DNA of 43,092 nucleotides from Chryseobacterium populi (GCF_000282115.1 NZ_AKJY01000044.1:1-43092), one strand, 5' to 3'. Shown: positions 1-8,238, counted from the first letter of the stretch. Translations and numbers: made by a program. The notes: generated by a model from the letters alone, not told the origin.

Positions 1-306
1 CCCCGGAAGAAATGTCCGGTCAAAAAATCCTTTCATAATGGCGGGCATACCAAGCCACCACAGCGGATGTATCCAGACCTGATGTTCGCTCCAACGTATA
101 TCTTCCAATGCCTTCACCAGATCCGGTTCAAGCTCCATCCGCTGTTGATAGCCATATTGTAGATTTGGGTTAAAATCCAATTCGCCGATGGCAATGTATC
201 GTACCTGCGAACCGAAGTTCAGAGCTGAAGTTATATAAGAATGTGCAATAGCACTGTTAAAACTTTCTTTGTACGGATGTCCGTTGATGACAACTATCTT
301 TCTCAT
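1..306 (-). CDS. NAD(P)H:quinone oxidoreductase-like flavoprotein, 3' end outside window
   Basis: Only the first 102 codons are in the window; the gene runs off the left edge. The ATG at 306 lies 2 nt after the stop of the upstream hydrolase, so it is the last visible gene of the operon. The start (MRKIVVINGHPYKESFNSAI) is the beta-strand plus phosphate loop of the flavodoxin-2 fold. The later segment WIHPLWWLGMPAIMKGFFDR is the typical active-site stretch of the KefF/MdaB/NQO family. Such enzymes carry FMN or FAD and make two-electron reductions of quinones with NAD(P)H in the cytoplasm. The substrate cannot be read from the sequence. Confidence 0.85.
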   Translation of the reverse strand, partial: MRKIVVINGHPYKESFNSAIAHSYITSALNFGSQVRYIAIGELDFNPNLQYGYQQRMELEPDLVKALEDIRWSEHQVWIHPLWWLGMPAIMKGFFDRTFLPG

Positions 307-308
307 TT

Positions 309-1275
309 CTATTGGTTTAAAATATGTTTGAATAATGTTACCTGTTGTTCATAAAAAGTATCTGATAGCCGACAAGAGAAAAAGTCAAAGGCATGTACTG
401 CTCCCTGTATTTCCAATAGGTTGACCGGAATATCCTCTTCTTTTAATTTTTGAGCGTACAATTTTCCTTCATCTTTCAACGGATCAAGTTCAAATACCAC
501 AACAGTTACGCTTGGTAAATCCTTAAAATTATTTTCCAACAAGGGAACCACATATTTGAGAGGATTGGTTATTCTATTCTGTAAATAATACTTCCACATC
601 CATTCTGCCGATGTTCGGGTCTGCATAGGAGCATCGGCTAATTCATCCATCGACGGAGTTGCCAAAAGGTGGCTTGTCGTAAGATAAAGCAAATACTGAT
701 GTCGAATTACGACTTCTTTTCTGTCTCTCGCTAAATGTGCAATAGATGCTGCAATCGTTGCTCCGGCACTGATGCCACCAATAAGGATGTTGTTTTTGTC
801 TCCATTAATCTGATTGGCATTTTTGGATAACCACAAGAGTACGTTATAACCGTCTTCCATTCCAGCCGGAAATGGATTTTCGGGTGCCAATCGATAATCT
901 ACGGAAACAATCAGCATACCAATATCCAGAGCCAACTTGAAAAATATGAAATCGTATTGTTCAGGTGTACCGAATATAAATGCCCCTCCGTGAAAATACA
1001 ACAATACGGGTAAGTCTTGTTTACCTTTCGGTCGATATGTTCTCAGCCTGATGTTTCTTGACTTTTCAGTAGAGGAAATATGGATATTTCTCACATCAAG
1101 CCGTTTGGGAATGGCAAGAGGCTCTTCTTTTAGTGATAAATCCATTTCTTCTCTTCTCTTCTCTTCTGATCTGGATAGGATCATGTACCAATAAGGTATT
1201 GTAATCGATCTTATTGAAATTACTTTGGGACAGTACCCTATACAGTTCGCTATCTATTTTATGTTCTATGCCCAT
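309..1275 (-). CDS. Alpha/beta hydrolase (HSL-type esterase), frame broken at a pentanucleotide repeat
   Basis: The intact reading frame 1184-309 encodes 291 aa with all marks of the hormone-sensitive-lipase esterase family: oxyanion motif HGGAF (residues 65-69), DYRLAPENPFP (96-106), nucleophile elbow GISAG (Ser139), a DPLKDEG segment with the likely catalytic Asp, and GAVHAFD with the His. This frame starts 99 nt after the preceding gene and lacks the family's N-terminal cap helices. A second frame opens at ATG 1275, 8 nt after that gene, and encodes a plausible cap (MGIEHKIDSELYRVLSQSNF). It runs out of frame at a run of four AGAAG units (1148-1167, minus strand). One more unit would join the two frames into a 323-aa protein of normal family length. 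It is therefore either a phase-variable gene, a frameshifted one, or a sequencing error. Confidence 0.8.
1147..1167 (-). repeat. Pentanucleotide tandem repeat (AGAAG)x4 inside the hydrolase gene
   Basis: On the plus strand CTTCT is repeated four times without error, with one further matching base. The upstream ATG at 1275 and the downstream hydrolase frame are offset by 91 nt (1 mod 3). Adding one unit, or removing two, brings them into register. This is the arrangement of a slipped-strand contingency locus. Confidence 0.75.
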
Positions 1276-1283
1276 ACATTTTA

Positions 1284-1670
1284 TTATATAGTGTTCCCAA
1301 ATGGATGGTCAATGATATAAAACCATGTGCCATCTTGCCGCTGGCGTACTACTTCCGAGGAAGAACCGTTTATAGAAATAGGCTTGCCATCTTTATTGAC
1401 AGTATCTATATACCAACCAGCCCGCAACAATGCGATATTTTCAAACCTTATGGCAAACTGATTGACGGATGTCATCTTGCTATCCAATCCCAATAGATTG
1501 ATGTGATCTGTCCGGACTTCTTTTTCACCGGTAAGGGATCGCCCTTCGATGGTCACGGTTATCGCTCCCCGTTCAAACAGATTTGCAATCCGTTCTATGT
1601 TGCCGCTGTTGTAGGCTGCCGCAAAACAGGCATTCATTTCTTCGGGAACAGTTGGTCGTGTTTTTTTCAT
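1284..1670 (-). CDS. SnoaL-like / NTF2-fold protein
   Basis: A 128-aa protein of the SnoaL/DUF4440 type, a small alpha+beta-barrel fold used by ketosteroid isomerases, polyketide cyclases and many proteins of unknown role. The start with an AAYNSGNIERIANLFERGAI segment and the end DGTWFYIIDHPFG fit this fold. It has no signal peptide, so it should be cytoplasmic. It sits third in the operon, 16 nt after the AhpD-like gene and 8 nt before the hydrolase's upstream ATG. The substrate is unknown. The fold assignment is good, the function open. Confidence 0.75.
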   Translation of the reverse strand: MKKTRPTVPEEMNACFAAAYNSGNIERIANLFERGAITVTIEGRSLTGEKEVRTDHINLLGLDSKMTSVNQFAIRFENIALLRAGWYIDTVNKDGKPISINGSSSEVVRQRQDGTWFYIIDHPFGNTI

Positions 1671-1686
1671 ATTCTTATCGTTTTAT

Positions 1687-2103
1687 TTAATCCTTGTCTC
1701 CCAAACTAATCCTCAACCTGTTCAATGCATTCATTAACGAAATGCTTGCCGTTAGATCTACGATCTGCTTGTCGTCAAACAATGGCATTAGATCCGCTAA
1801 AATCAGATCCGTATCCTCTTTCAACAAGGTCAATGTCTCTGCCCAACGGAGTACGGCGAATTGTTCTCTCGTGAACGATTGTGAATGTCTGTATCCCGGA
1901 ATTTTGTCAATGAGACGCTGGTCGATACCCATCTCACGGAGTTCATCGGCATGAAAGCTACAGCAGTAGGCACAACCATTTAGCTGTGATGTTTTTAGTT
2001 CTGCCAAAGCGATAAGTCCGGTATCTATTCCTGATTGACGGATACTTGCATGAGCCTTGTATAACAAACCTATGTTCTTCTTGGAAAGTTCTTTATAATC
2101 CAT
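1687..2103 (-). CDS. Carboxymuconolactone decarboxylase/AhpD-like protein
   Basis: A 138-aa protein with the AhpD-core motif: Cys44-x-x-Cys47 in NGCAYCCSFHA, with His51 four residues on. In AhpD these residues form a redox-active disulfide and proton relay used in peroxide reduction. Many paralogs of this family have unknown substrates. It lies 6 nt after the MDR oxidoreductase gene and is surely co-transcribed with it. In this context a part in detoxifying a reactive electrophile or peroxide is likely, but this is inference. Confidence 0.85.
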   Translation of the reverse strand: MDYKELSKKNIGLLYKAHASIRQSGIDTGLIALAELKTSQLNGCAYCCSFHADELREMGIDQRLIDKIPGYRHSQSFTREQFAVLRWAETLTLLKEDTDLILADLMPLFDDKQIVDLTASISLMNALNRLRISLGDKD

Positions 2104-2109
2104 TTTCTT

Positions 2110-3057
2110 CTATAATTGAATGACTACTTTACCGACTGTATGTCCCGTTTCAATCTGCATGTGTGCTTTTGCCATTTCGTCAAATCCGAATACATGGGAT
2201 ATGTGGGGTTTCAGCACGCCTTTTGCCAATAGGGATGCGATATGTTGCATATCCTGTCCGCAGGAATAAACCGACATGAAATAACAGGCATGTAGCTGTT
2301 TTTCACGTGCTTTTAACTCATCTTCCTCTGTATGTCCCGAGGGCAATGTGACAATGGTTCCAAAAGGTTTAAGCACCTGCACGGATTTCTGGAAATTGGC
2401 ACCTCCGATGGTTTCCAATACAAAATCAATATCCTGCAACACCTCCTCAAAACGTACGTTCCTGTAATCGATAAACTCGTCCGATCCCAATCCCAACACA
2501 AAATCCTTATTTGGGCCTGACGAAGTAGCGATCACAAATGCACCGATATGTTTGGCGACCTGTACGGCAAAATGCCCAACACCTCCCGATGCTGCATGGA
2601 CAAGTACTTTGTCCGTAGATCTTAACTTGCCGTAGCTATCGAAAGCCTGCCAAGCAGTCAATGCTGCCAAGGTACTTGCGGCAGCTTCCAAGTGACTGAT
2701 GTTTTTGGGTTTCTGGGCGAGATGCCGGGCAGGGACTGCGACGTACTCGGCATAGGCTCTGCCATGCCCGACAAAATTGACCATGCCGAATACTTCGTCC
2801 CCGATATTAAATTGGGTAACCTCATTTCCTATTTCCGTTACTTCGCCCGAAATATCCCAGCCCAATATCAAGGGATCGTATTTTGCCAGATCCTCTGCCA
2901 GTGGAGCCTGTCGGCTTCGGACTTTGACATCAACAGGATTGATGCTGATTGCCTTTACTTTGACCAGTACCTCATGTGCTGTTATTGTAGGTTTTTCAAT
3001 GTCTTTGTAGACAAGGTTTTCGACACCTCCGAAATTTTCCAATACGATTGCTTTCAT
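2110..3057 (-). CDS. NADP-dependent MDR-family oxidoreductase (quinone reductase type)
   Basis: A 315-aa medium-chain dehydrogenase/reductase. Residues 1-120 form the GroES-like domain (SINPVDVKVR, GWDISGEVTEIG). The Rossmann domain begins near residue 145 with VLVHAASGGVGHFAVQVAKH, the NADP-binding AxxGGVG motif. No structural or catalytic zinc ligands are visible, which fits the quinone oxidoreductase/enoyl reductase branch. It is the first gene of the minus-strand operon. A TATTTTTG -7 element sits 20 nt before the ATG, back to back with the AraC gene's promoter. The AraC protein is its most likely regulator. Confidence 0.9.
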   Translation of the reverse strand: MKAIVLENFGGVENLVYKDIEKPTITAHEVLVKVKAISINPVDVKVRSRQAPLAEDLAKYDPLILGWDISGEVTEIGNEVTQFNIGDEVFGMVNFVGHGRAYAEYVAVPARHLAQKPKNISHLEAAASTLAALTAWQAFDSYGKLRSTDKVLVHAASGGVGHFAVQVAKHIGAFVIATSSGPNKDFVLGLGSDEFIDYRNVRFEEVLQDIDFVLETIGGANFQKSVQVLKPFGTIVTLPSGHTEEDELKAREKQLHACYFMSVYSCGQDMQHIASLLAKGVLKPHISHVFGFDEMAKAHMQIETGHTVGKVVIQL

Positions 3058-3077
3058 CTGTTCTTGATTGATCTATG

Positions 3078-3085
3078 CAAAAATA
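3078..3085 (-). promoter_or_regulatory. -7 promoter element of the five-gene operon
   Basis: Reads TATTTTTG on the minus strand, a perfect match to the Bacteroidota TAnnTTTG word, 20 nt upstream of the ATG at 3057. Confidence 0.7.
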
Positions 3086-3131
3086 GACCGATAAAAAACT
3101 AAAAAACAGGTACATTTCAAGTCTATTTGGG

Positions 3132-3139
3132 TATCTTTG
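3132..3139 (+). promoter_or_regulatory. -7 promoter element of the AraC gene
   Basis: Reads TATCTTTG, matching TAnnTTTG. Transcription should start around 3146. This excludes a start codon at 3127, makes one at 3145 leaderless at best, and favours ATG 3160. Confidence 0.65.
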
Positions 3140-3159
3140 TCATTATGGCGAGAGAGAAT

Positions 3160-3996
3160 ATGCACAAATCATTGGAAGTTTATTACGAAAAGGTAGATAG
3201 TTGTCCTTTACGTGACCGCCAATTCAATTTTTTTGAATTTGTGTATGTATTGTCCGGTCAGGGATATCATTCGATCAATGGTAATTGTCTTCCTTTTAAA
3301 TCCGGTGATCTTTTCCTGATTACACCAAAGGACAGTCACACATTCGATCTTGAAAACACATGCGAGTTTATAGTCATCCGTTTTGCTCCGTGCTATGTCA
3401 AGAGTTATAGCTGGCAAAGTATTGATCACATCGAATGCCTGTTATACTATGCTTCACATCTTTCAGGTTCGATTTTGGTCAATCCTGATGATAGACAGAT
3501 GGTCGCTTCCATTATGGATGGAATACGGCGTACCCTTGACCACGATAATATATACAGTGAAGATTTGGTACGTCATTTTGTCAATGCCATTATCGTCATC
3601 GCTGCCAGAAATATTTCGGTCATAAAACCAGAAAACCTTTCTCCTAATGCCGATGTACGTATCCTGAACATTCTGGATTACATACAGGAAAATATCCGCC
3701 AACCCGATCGATTGAAAATTGCAGAAATAGCCGAAGAATTTGGATTGTCCCCCACATATCTTGGTAGCTATTTTCGAAAGCAATGCAATGAACCGATCCA
3801 ACAGTACATTTCTTCTTATAGGATCCGGCAGATCGAGCATCGACTGCGTTTCAGTGACAAAAGGGTGCATGAGATAGCGGACGAATTTGGATTTGCCGAT
3901 GAGAGCCATATCAACAAGTTTTTCAAACGCCATAAGGGAATGAGTTTAAAGAAATATAGGCAAATTTATCTCTTGCCTAATTCACTTGTATCATAG
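3160..3996 (+). CDS. AraC-family transcriptional regulator
   Basis: A 278-aa regulator from the chosen ATG at 3160; the frame is open from 3127, but the promoter at 3132-3139 argues against the earlier starts. The N-terminal half is a cupin-like sensor (FEFVYVLSGQGYHSINGN, GDLFLITPKDSHTF). The last 100 residues are the double helix-turn-helix of AraC proteins, with IAEEFGLSPTYLGSYFRKQ followed by EIADEFGFADESHINKFFKR. It is divergent from the redox operon and probably activates it in response to a small molecule. Its 3' end overlaps the end of the relaxase remnant by 3-6 nt, so the regulator-operon block directly abuts mobile-element debris. Confidence 0.9.
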   Translation: MHKSLEVYYEKVDSCPLRDRQFNFFEFVYVLSGQGYHSINGNCLPFKSGDLFLITPKDSHTFDLENTCEFIVIRFAPCYVKSYSWQSIDHIECLLYYASHLSGSILVNPDDRQMVASIMDGIRRTLDHDNIYSEDLVRHFVNAIIVIAARNISVIKPENLSPNADVRILNILDYIQENIRQPDRLKIAEIAEEFGLSPTYLGSYFRKQCNEPIQQYISSYRIRQIEHRLRFSDKRVHEIADEFGFADESHINKFFKRHKGMSLKKYRQIYLLPNSLVS

Positions 3997-4485
3997 CTTC
4001 CTTTGTTTCTTTTTCATTCGGTTTGTAAACTGTTCTTCCTCGTAGTCTTCGCCCTGTGCTTGGAGCAATAGGCTGGATAATCCCAAATCAGAACTTTGCG
4101 AATGTTCCTTAGTGATAAACTCAAAAAGGTCTTTAGTCGGTTGGTGGCCTATGGTGTTCATATTAGAAACAGGGTTGTCTTGCATTTTCAATTCGGGTTT
4201 GTTTCCATTGTTCCACTAATCATTAAACCGATTTGCAGACAGGTTTCTGTCTAATTGTGAAGCGTTCCAGACACTTCGGCTTTCGTGGTCGATGAACATG
4301 ATACCATAAATCCGTCCGCTCTCGTTCCTGCGGACAACCGCATTGATACCCTGCTCTTTGAGCTGCTTTTTAAATTCCGTTTCGCTGTTTGTGATGTGTA
4401 TAGCCAATTCAACGGTATTTGTCTTCAAGAACGCTCCGTTCGGATATAGGAAAGAGGGAGAGCGGAAAGAACGTAGATTGGTCAT
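3991..4485 (-). pseudogene. C-terminal remnant of a conjugative-element relaxase with an in-frame stop
   Basis: The frame 4485-3991 resembles the C-terminal tail of MobB-like relaxases of Bacteroidota conjugative transposons. It has a GRIYGIMFIDHESRSVWNAS segment followed by LSANRFND and a lysine/arginine-rich end (TNRMKKKQRKL). A TAG at 4218-4216 interrupts it just after FND, where family members, as I recall them, have a tryptophan, so a TGG-to-TAG change is likely. Everything N-terminal, including the nicking domain with its catalytic Tyr and His residues, is missing, and an upstream stop lies four codons before 4485. It is non-functional. The family call rests on memory of the motif, not a search. 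Confidence 0.7.
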
Positions 4486-4510
4486 TGAGGAAAGCTAAGA
4501 TAGTACACTT

Positions 4511-5401
4511 ATCTATGAAGCCTATTTAAGGGGACATCTCTCTATCCGATAAAACAACAGGCTCAAGAGTTAGGCTTCTCGACAAAAGGTAATATGGCTA
4601 TCGAAAAAGTGTTTAAAAATCCGATCTATGCAGGATTAAGCCTATAAGGATTATGCAGGCGGATTGTTTGACGGCATATACGAAGCCATCGTTGACAAAA
4701 CCACTTGGATAATGGTACAGGAGAAAATGAAACGCCCGAAAAAACAAGAACGGTTATAGACGATGAAATCCCGTTGCGTGGGGTATTGAAATGCCATTGT
4801 GGAAATCCACTGTCTGGTGCACCGCCAAGGGCAAATCGGGCAAGTATTATTACAAGTGCAGGCACTCCAAGCACAATAATATAAGTGCGATAAAAGCCCA
4901 TAACCAATTTTTGGAAGCCTGTGAGCTGATGTGCCTGCCTGAATGCAGGGGTAAGAAAGATTAGGACGGTAACGAAAAGTTCGCTCGATTCGGAAATGGA
5001 AAACAACCGTAAAAAGGCTGTTGAAAAGAGAAGCCGATTACAGGAGGTCGAGGAAAAGCTATTTTCGGTTGAGGAAAAATGGATAAAGAACGAAATCAAC
5101 AAGGATACCTTATTCAATATATAATAATGAGATACTGAATCCCAAAGGAGCGATTGAAAGGTTAGGAAACAACAAGAGCAAGGCATTTGGTATATTGGAA
5201 GACAACCTTAACCTTTTGACAGATATGCGACACGTATATACTACTTCCGACACCCTGCAAAAGAGGGAATTTGTAAATATGGTGTTCGACAGCAATCTGT
5301 ACTATGAAAATGGTATTTATTGAACACCTACAATGCTCGGCTTGGCGTCGCATAACCATTTGAAAATGAAAGAAAAAGGATTGCTGATATACGAAAAAAA
5401 G
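4511..5401 (+). pseudogene. Degraded serine recombinase (zinc-ribbon and coiled-coil half)
   Basis: Pieces of one large serine recombinase can be followed across several frames. In order they are IYEAYLRGHLSI, QQAQELGFSTKGNMAIEKVF, KNPIYAGL, GGLFDGIYEAIVDKTTW, a zinc-ribbon half LKCHCGNPLSG followed by GKYYYKCRHSKHNNISAIKA, FLEACELM, a coiled-coil stretch, and TLQKREFVNMVFDSNLYYEN. The last piece reads GIY-stop-TPTML, where families have an Arg, so CGA became TGA. The catalytic resolvase domain is absent. There are at least four frameshifts or stops. It lies head-to-head with the relaxase remnant and ends 29 nt before the tRNA-Ser gene. Confidence 0.8.
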
Positions 5402-5426
5402 AGGGTCTTCATCATGAAGACCCTCT
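5402..5426 (-). terminator. Hairpin downstream of tRNA-Ser
   Basis: Perfect 12-bp arms (5402-5413 and 5415-5426) just past the tRNA 3' end. On the minus strand they are followed by a run of T, as expected of an intrinsic terminator. Confidence 0.7.
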
Positions 5427-5429
5427 CAG

Positions 5430-5516
5430 CAGAGAGGAAGGGATTCGAACCCTCGATACAGTTACCCGTATACTACCTTTCCAGGGTAGCTCCTTCAACC
5501 ACTCGGACACCTCTCT
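5430..5516 (-). tRNA. tRNA-Ser(GGA)
   Basis: An 87-nt class II tRNA. The 7-bp acceptor stem pairs 5516-5510 with 5437-5431, with G as discriminator (5430) and no encoded CCA. The anticodon loop CTGGAAA carries GGA (5482-5480), reading UCC/UCU. A long variable arm and a canonical GGTTCGAATCC T-loop are present. Its 3' end faces the mobile-element debris, the usual side for elements that insert at tRNA genes. Confidence 0.97.
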
Positions 5517-5570
5517 ATTTGAGATTGCAAAAATAAGGTATTTTATTGAATTACCAAACAATTAAAGCAA

Positions 5571-6587
5571 TTAGTCTGTAATTTCTCCACAAAGACTCTT
5601 TGTAAAGTTATCGGCAAAGCTTTCCGGGTATTTCGGGTTGTTGATTAAATGCATAGCTTTTGTGATAGCACTCTCCGCTGTAATATCTTTTCCGCTGATA
5701 GCCCCGATTTTTGAGAAAATATTACTGTTTTCATATTTCCCGAATGAGATGCCCCCCGAAATACACTGACTCACCACTACAATCTCAGTTCCGTTATTTC
5801 TGATCTCCTGAAGAGTTTGCTGTGTTTTTTCAGTACTAAAAATGGTTCCGGAACCGAAAACCTGAAGGATCAGCACTTTCATTTTCGGGATTTCTTTAAA
5901 ATGGCTTAAATGCATTCCCGGAAAGATTCTCCAGAATAAAATATCTTCGGAAACATAATCATCCACATGAAACTCCACCTTAGGATCACAGCGGTACAGA
6001 TTATCCTTAATAATATTCAGATGAACACCGGATTGGCCAAGCATAGGGTAATTCGGACTGGAATAGGCATCAAAATACTCCGCAGAATATTTAAGCGTTC
6101 TGTTTCCCCTTAATAATTTATATTCGAAATAAATGGCCACTTCCTGAATTACTGCTTCATCATTTTCATACAGACTTGCATAATATAAGCTGGTCAGAAG
6201 GTTCTCTTTGGCATCCGTTCTTAAATCACCGATCGGAAGCTGCGAACCGGTTAAAATAACAGGTTTTCTCAATCCTTTGAGCATGAAACTTAAAGCCGAA
6301 GCGGTATAAGACATGGTGTCTGTACCGTGAAGCACCAGGAAGCCGTCATATGCGTTGTAATTCTTATGAATATAGTTAGCAATGATTTTCCATTCTTCAG
6401 GTCCCATATCGGAAGAATCCAGTGGTTTTGAGAAAGGATGTACGAATACCTCACATTCCATCAATTTCATTTCGGGCATTTTCTCAAAAATATTTCCAAA
6501 ATCAAATGCGCGAAGGCTTCCGGTTTCATAATCTTTTTCCATTCCGATGGTTCCACCGGTATATATAAGCAGGACTTTTCGTTTCAT
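5571..6587 (-). CDS. ansA: Type I L-asparaginase
   Basis: 338 aa, the usual length for cytoplasmic asparaginase I. It hydrolyses L-asparagine to aspartate and ammonia. The first catalytic threonine lies in YTGGTIGMEKDY (residues 10-21) and the second set in LHGTDTMSYTASALSF. There is no signal peptide, which separates it from the periplasmic type II enzymes. It is divergent from the trmH-type gene and has its own -7 element at 6634-6641. It stands alone after the tRNA gene. Confidence 0.93.
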   Translation of the reverse strand: MKRKVLLIYTGGTIGMEKDYETGSLRAFDFGNIFEKMPEMKLMECEVFVHPFSKPLDSSDMGPEEWKIIANYIHKNYNAYDGFLVLHGTDTMSYTASALSFMLKGLRKPVILTGSQLPIGDLRTDAKENLLTSLYYASLYENDEAVIQEVAIYFEYKLLRGNRTLKYSAEYFDAYSSPNYPMLGQSGVHLNIIKDNLYRCDPKVEFHVDDYVSEDILFWRIFPGMHLSHFKEIPKMKVLILQVFGSGTIFSTEKTQQTLQEIRNNGTEIVVVSQCISGGISFGKYENSNIFSKIGAISGKDITAESAITKAMHLINNPKYPESFADNFTKSLCGEITD

Positions 6588-6633
6588 GTAATACTTTTTA
6601 ATAAAGAATCTGAGCCTGTTTGGTTCATAGCTT

Positions 6634-6641
6634 CAAAATTA
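6634..6641 (-). promoter_or_regulatory. -7 promoter element of ansA
   Basis: Reads TAATTTTG on the minus strand (TAnnTTTG), 46 nt upstream of the ATG at 6587. Confidence 0.55.
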
Positions 6642-6668
6642 CGTTAATTTGCAAAGATTTGAAAATGA

Positions 6669-7340
6669 ATGAAAGATTTAGCACAAACTTTTGAGTATTT
6701 AAAACAGTTTTTAACGGAAGAACGATTAAAGAAAATTGAACACTTCTCTCCGGAAAGTTCAGATTTTATTCTTCCGGTGATGGAAGATGTATATCAGTTC
6801 AGAAATGCTGCGGCGATTGTAAGATCGGTAGAAGCGTGTGGATTTCATAAAGTGGTTGCTCTGGAAGAAGAAAACGTATTCAATCCCAATCTTACCGTTA
6901 CAAAAGGGGCAGAAACCTGGGTAGAGGTAGAAAAAATGCCGAAAAATATTTCATCACTACAGAAAATTAAAAACCAGGGCTATAAGATCCTGGCAGTTTC
7001 TCCCGAAAAAAATGCAGTGATGCTTCCCGATTATCAGATCACGGAACCCATTGCTTTGGTGTTTGGAACTGAGCTGGAAGGAGTTTCAGAGGAAGTGATT
7101 GATTTTGCCGATGAAACCTTAGCAATACCAATGTATGGATTCACAAAAAGCTTTAACGTATCTGTAGCGGCAGGAATCTGTATGTATGAATTAAAACAGA
7201 AATTGCTCAGATCAGATATTGATTATAAACTGAATGCAGAAAAGCTGATAAAAATGAAGATTCGCTGGGCAGTCAATTCTATGAGAAGCGGACAACAGAT
7301 CTTTGAAAAATATATCCGGGATAACGGAATCGATTTTTAA
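6669..7340 (+). CDS. trmH: SpoU/TrmH-family RNA 2'-O-methyltransferase
   Basis: 223 aa with a SPOUT fold. Motif 1 is in VMEDVYQFRNAAAIVRSVEA. Motif 2 is ALVFGTELEGVSEEV, and motif 3 is IPMYGFTKSFNVSVAAGICM, which form the trefoil knot that binds S-adenosylmethionine. Its length and arrangement fit tRNA Gm18 methyltransferase TrmH, which modifies the D-loop of tRNA, though other SpoU enzymes are similar. Its stop codon overlaps that of the convergent rsmE gene by a few nucleotides. No perfect -7 element is visible; TTAATTTG at 6644-6651 comes close. Confidence 0.85.
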   Translation: MKDLAQTFEYLKQFLTEERLKKIEHFSPESSDFILPVMEDVYQFRNAAAIVRSVEACGFHKVVALEEENVFNPNLTVTKGAETWVEVEKMPKNISSLQKIKNQGYKILAVSPEKNAVMLPDYQITEPIALVFGTELEGVSEEVIDFADETLAIPMYGFTKSFNVSVAAGICMYELKQKLLRSDIDYKLNAEKLIKMKIRWAVNSMRSGQQIFEKYIRDNGIDF

Positions 7341-8026
7341 GTCAGATAATTCCATGCAGCAACAAATATTCCTGCTGTTTCTGTTCTTAGTCTTTGATTT
7401 CCAAGAGAGACTGCTCTTATTTTAAGATCTGTTAAGTATTGAATTTCTTTATCGGAAAAATCACCTTCCGGACCAATAAGAAAAGTATAGGAACCTGTCT
7501 TAGAAATATTTTTCAATTCAATTCTTTCCAGGTTTTCATTGCAATGGGCCACGAAAGTGTTTTTTATTTCGGTATTCTTCAGAAAATCGGAAAACTTTAC
7601 AACGTCATTAATAATCGGGAAATGAAATCTTAAGCTTTGTTTTGAAGCTGCAATAGACTGTTTTCTGATTTTATCAGTATTGATGTTTTTACGTTCCGTT
7701 TTTTCAGTCAGTACAAATGTAATTTCAGAAATACCCATTTCAACAGCTTTTTCTACGAAAAACTCAATTCTGTCAATATTTTTTGTCGGTGCAATCGCAA
7801 TATGAAGTTTAGGCTCAAAATCCGGAAAATCTGTTTTAATGGCCGAAACATCGATACCGGCTTTTTTACCTTCAATCATCAGCGTTCCGGATGCAAGACT
7901 CCCTTTCCCGTCTGTAACATGAATTTCTTCTCCATCCTTCATCCTGAGGACTTTCAGAATATGCTGCTGCTCTTCATCATTAATGACTACTTTGTTATCT
8001 TCTATGTTGCCGTAAAATAATTTCAT
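7337..8026 (-). CDS. rsmE: 16S rRNA (uracil1498-N3)-methyltransferase
   Basis: 229 aa, an RsmE-family SPOUT enzyme that methylates U1498 of 16S rRNA in the 30S subunit. The N-terminal PUA-like domain includes QQHILKVLRMKDGEEIHVTD. The C-terminal knot is recognised by FLIGPEGDFSDKEI and VSLGNQRLRTETAGI. It overlaps the end of trmH by 4 bp, so two RNA-methylation genes converge without room for a terminator. A 212-nt gap separates its start from the end of tsaD. Confidence 0.93.
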   Translation of the reverse strand: MKLFYGNIEDNKVVINDEEQQHILKVLRMKDGEEIHVTDGKGSLASGTLMIEGKKAGIDVSAIKTDFPDFEPKLHIAIAPTKNIDRIEFFVEKAVEMGISEITFVLTEKTERKNINTDKIRKQSIAASKQSLRFHFPIINDVVKFSDFLKNTEIKNTFVAHCNENLERIELKNISKTGSYTFLIGPEGDFSDKEIQYLTDLKIRAVSLGNQRLRTETAGIFVAAWNYLT

Positions 8027-8238
8027 TCCTTGTTAACTCGTTAAATTGATGATTTGTAAAACCGTTGACTGCAGATAATAATCTATCTCCAGATTTTTCA
8101 CTTCCGGAAAAGATCATATTACCAAATAACTTTCTTTGACCAACTTTCTTACATTTTGCTATACTTCGAATTTCTCAAAATAAAATTGATACATTTTCTA
8201 TTATTTTGCGATTTTACAAATTTGCACTTCAGTAAAAC
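8027..8238. other. Gap between rsmE and tsaD
   Basis: 212 nt of AT-rich sequence between two minus-strand genes. I see no perfect -7 element, no strong hairpin and no convincing ORF; the plus-strand frame at 8156 runs into the tsaD 3' end and has no family features. Confidence 0.5.

Noticed and set aside
2692..3102. Plus-strand 136-codon frame over the MDR reductase gene
   Set aside because: Antisense shadow; it also runs through the divergent promoter region.
4626..5186. Long minus-strand open frame of 186 codons
   Set aside because: It is antisense to the recombinase pseudogene, where the plus-strand zinc-ribbon and coiled-coil pieces are clearly recognised. Its own translation has no family features.
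5333..5536. Plus-strand open frame across the tRNA gene
   Set aside because: It joins the end of the recombinase remnant with the antisense strand of tRNA-Ser and the hairpin.
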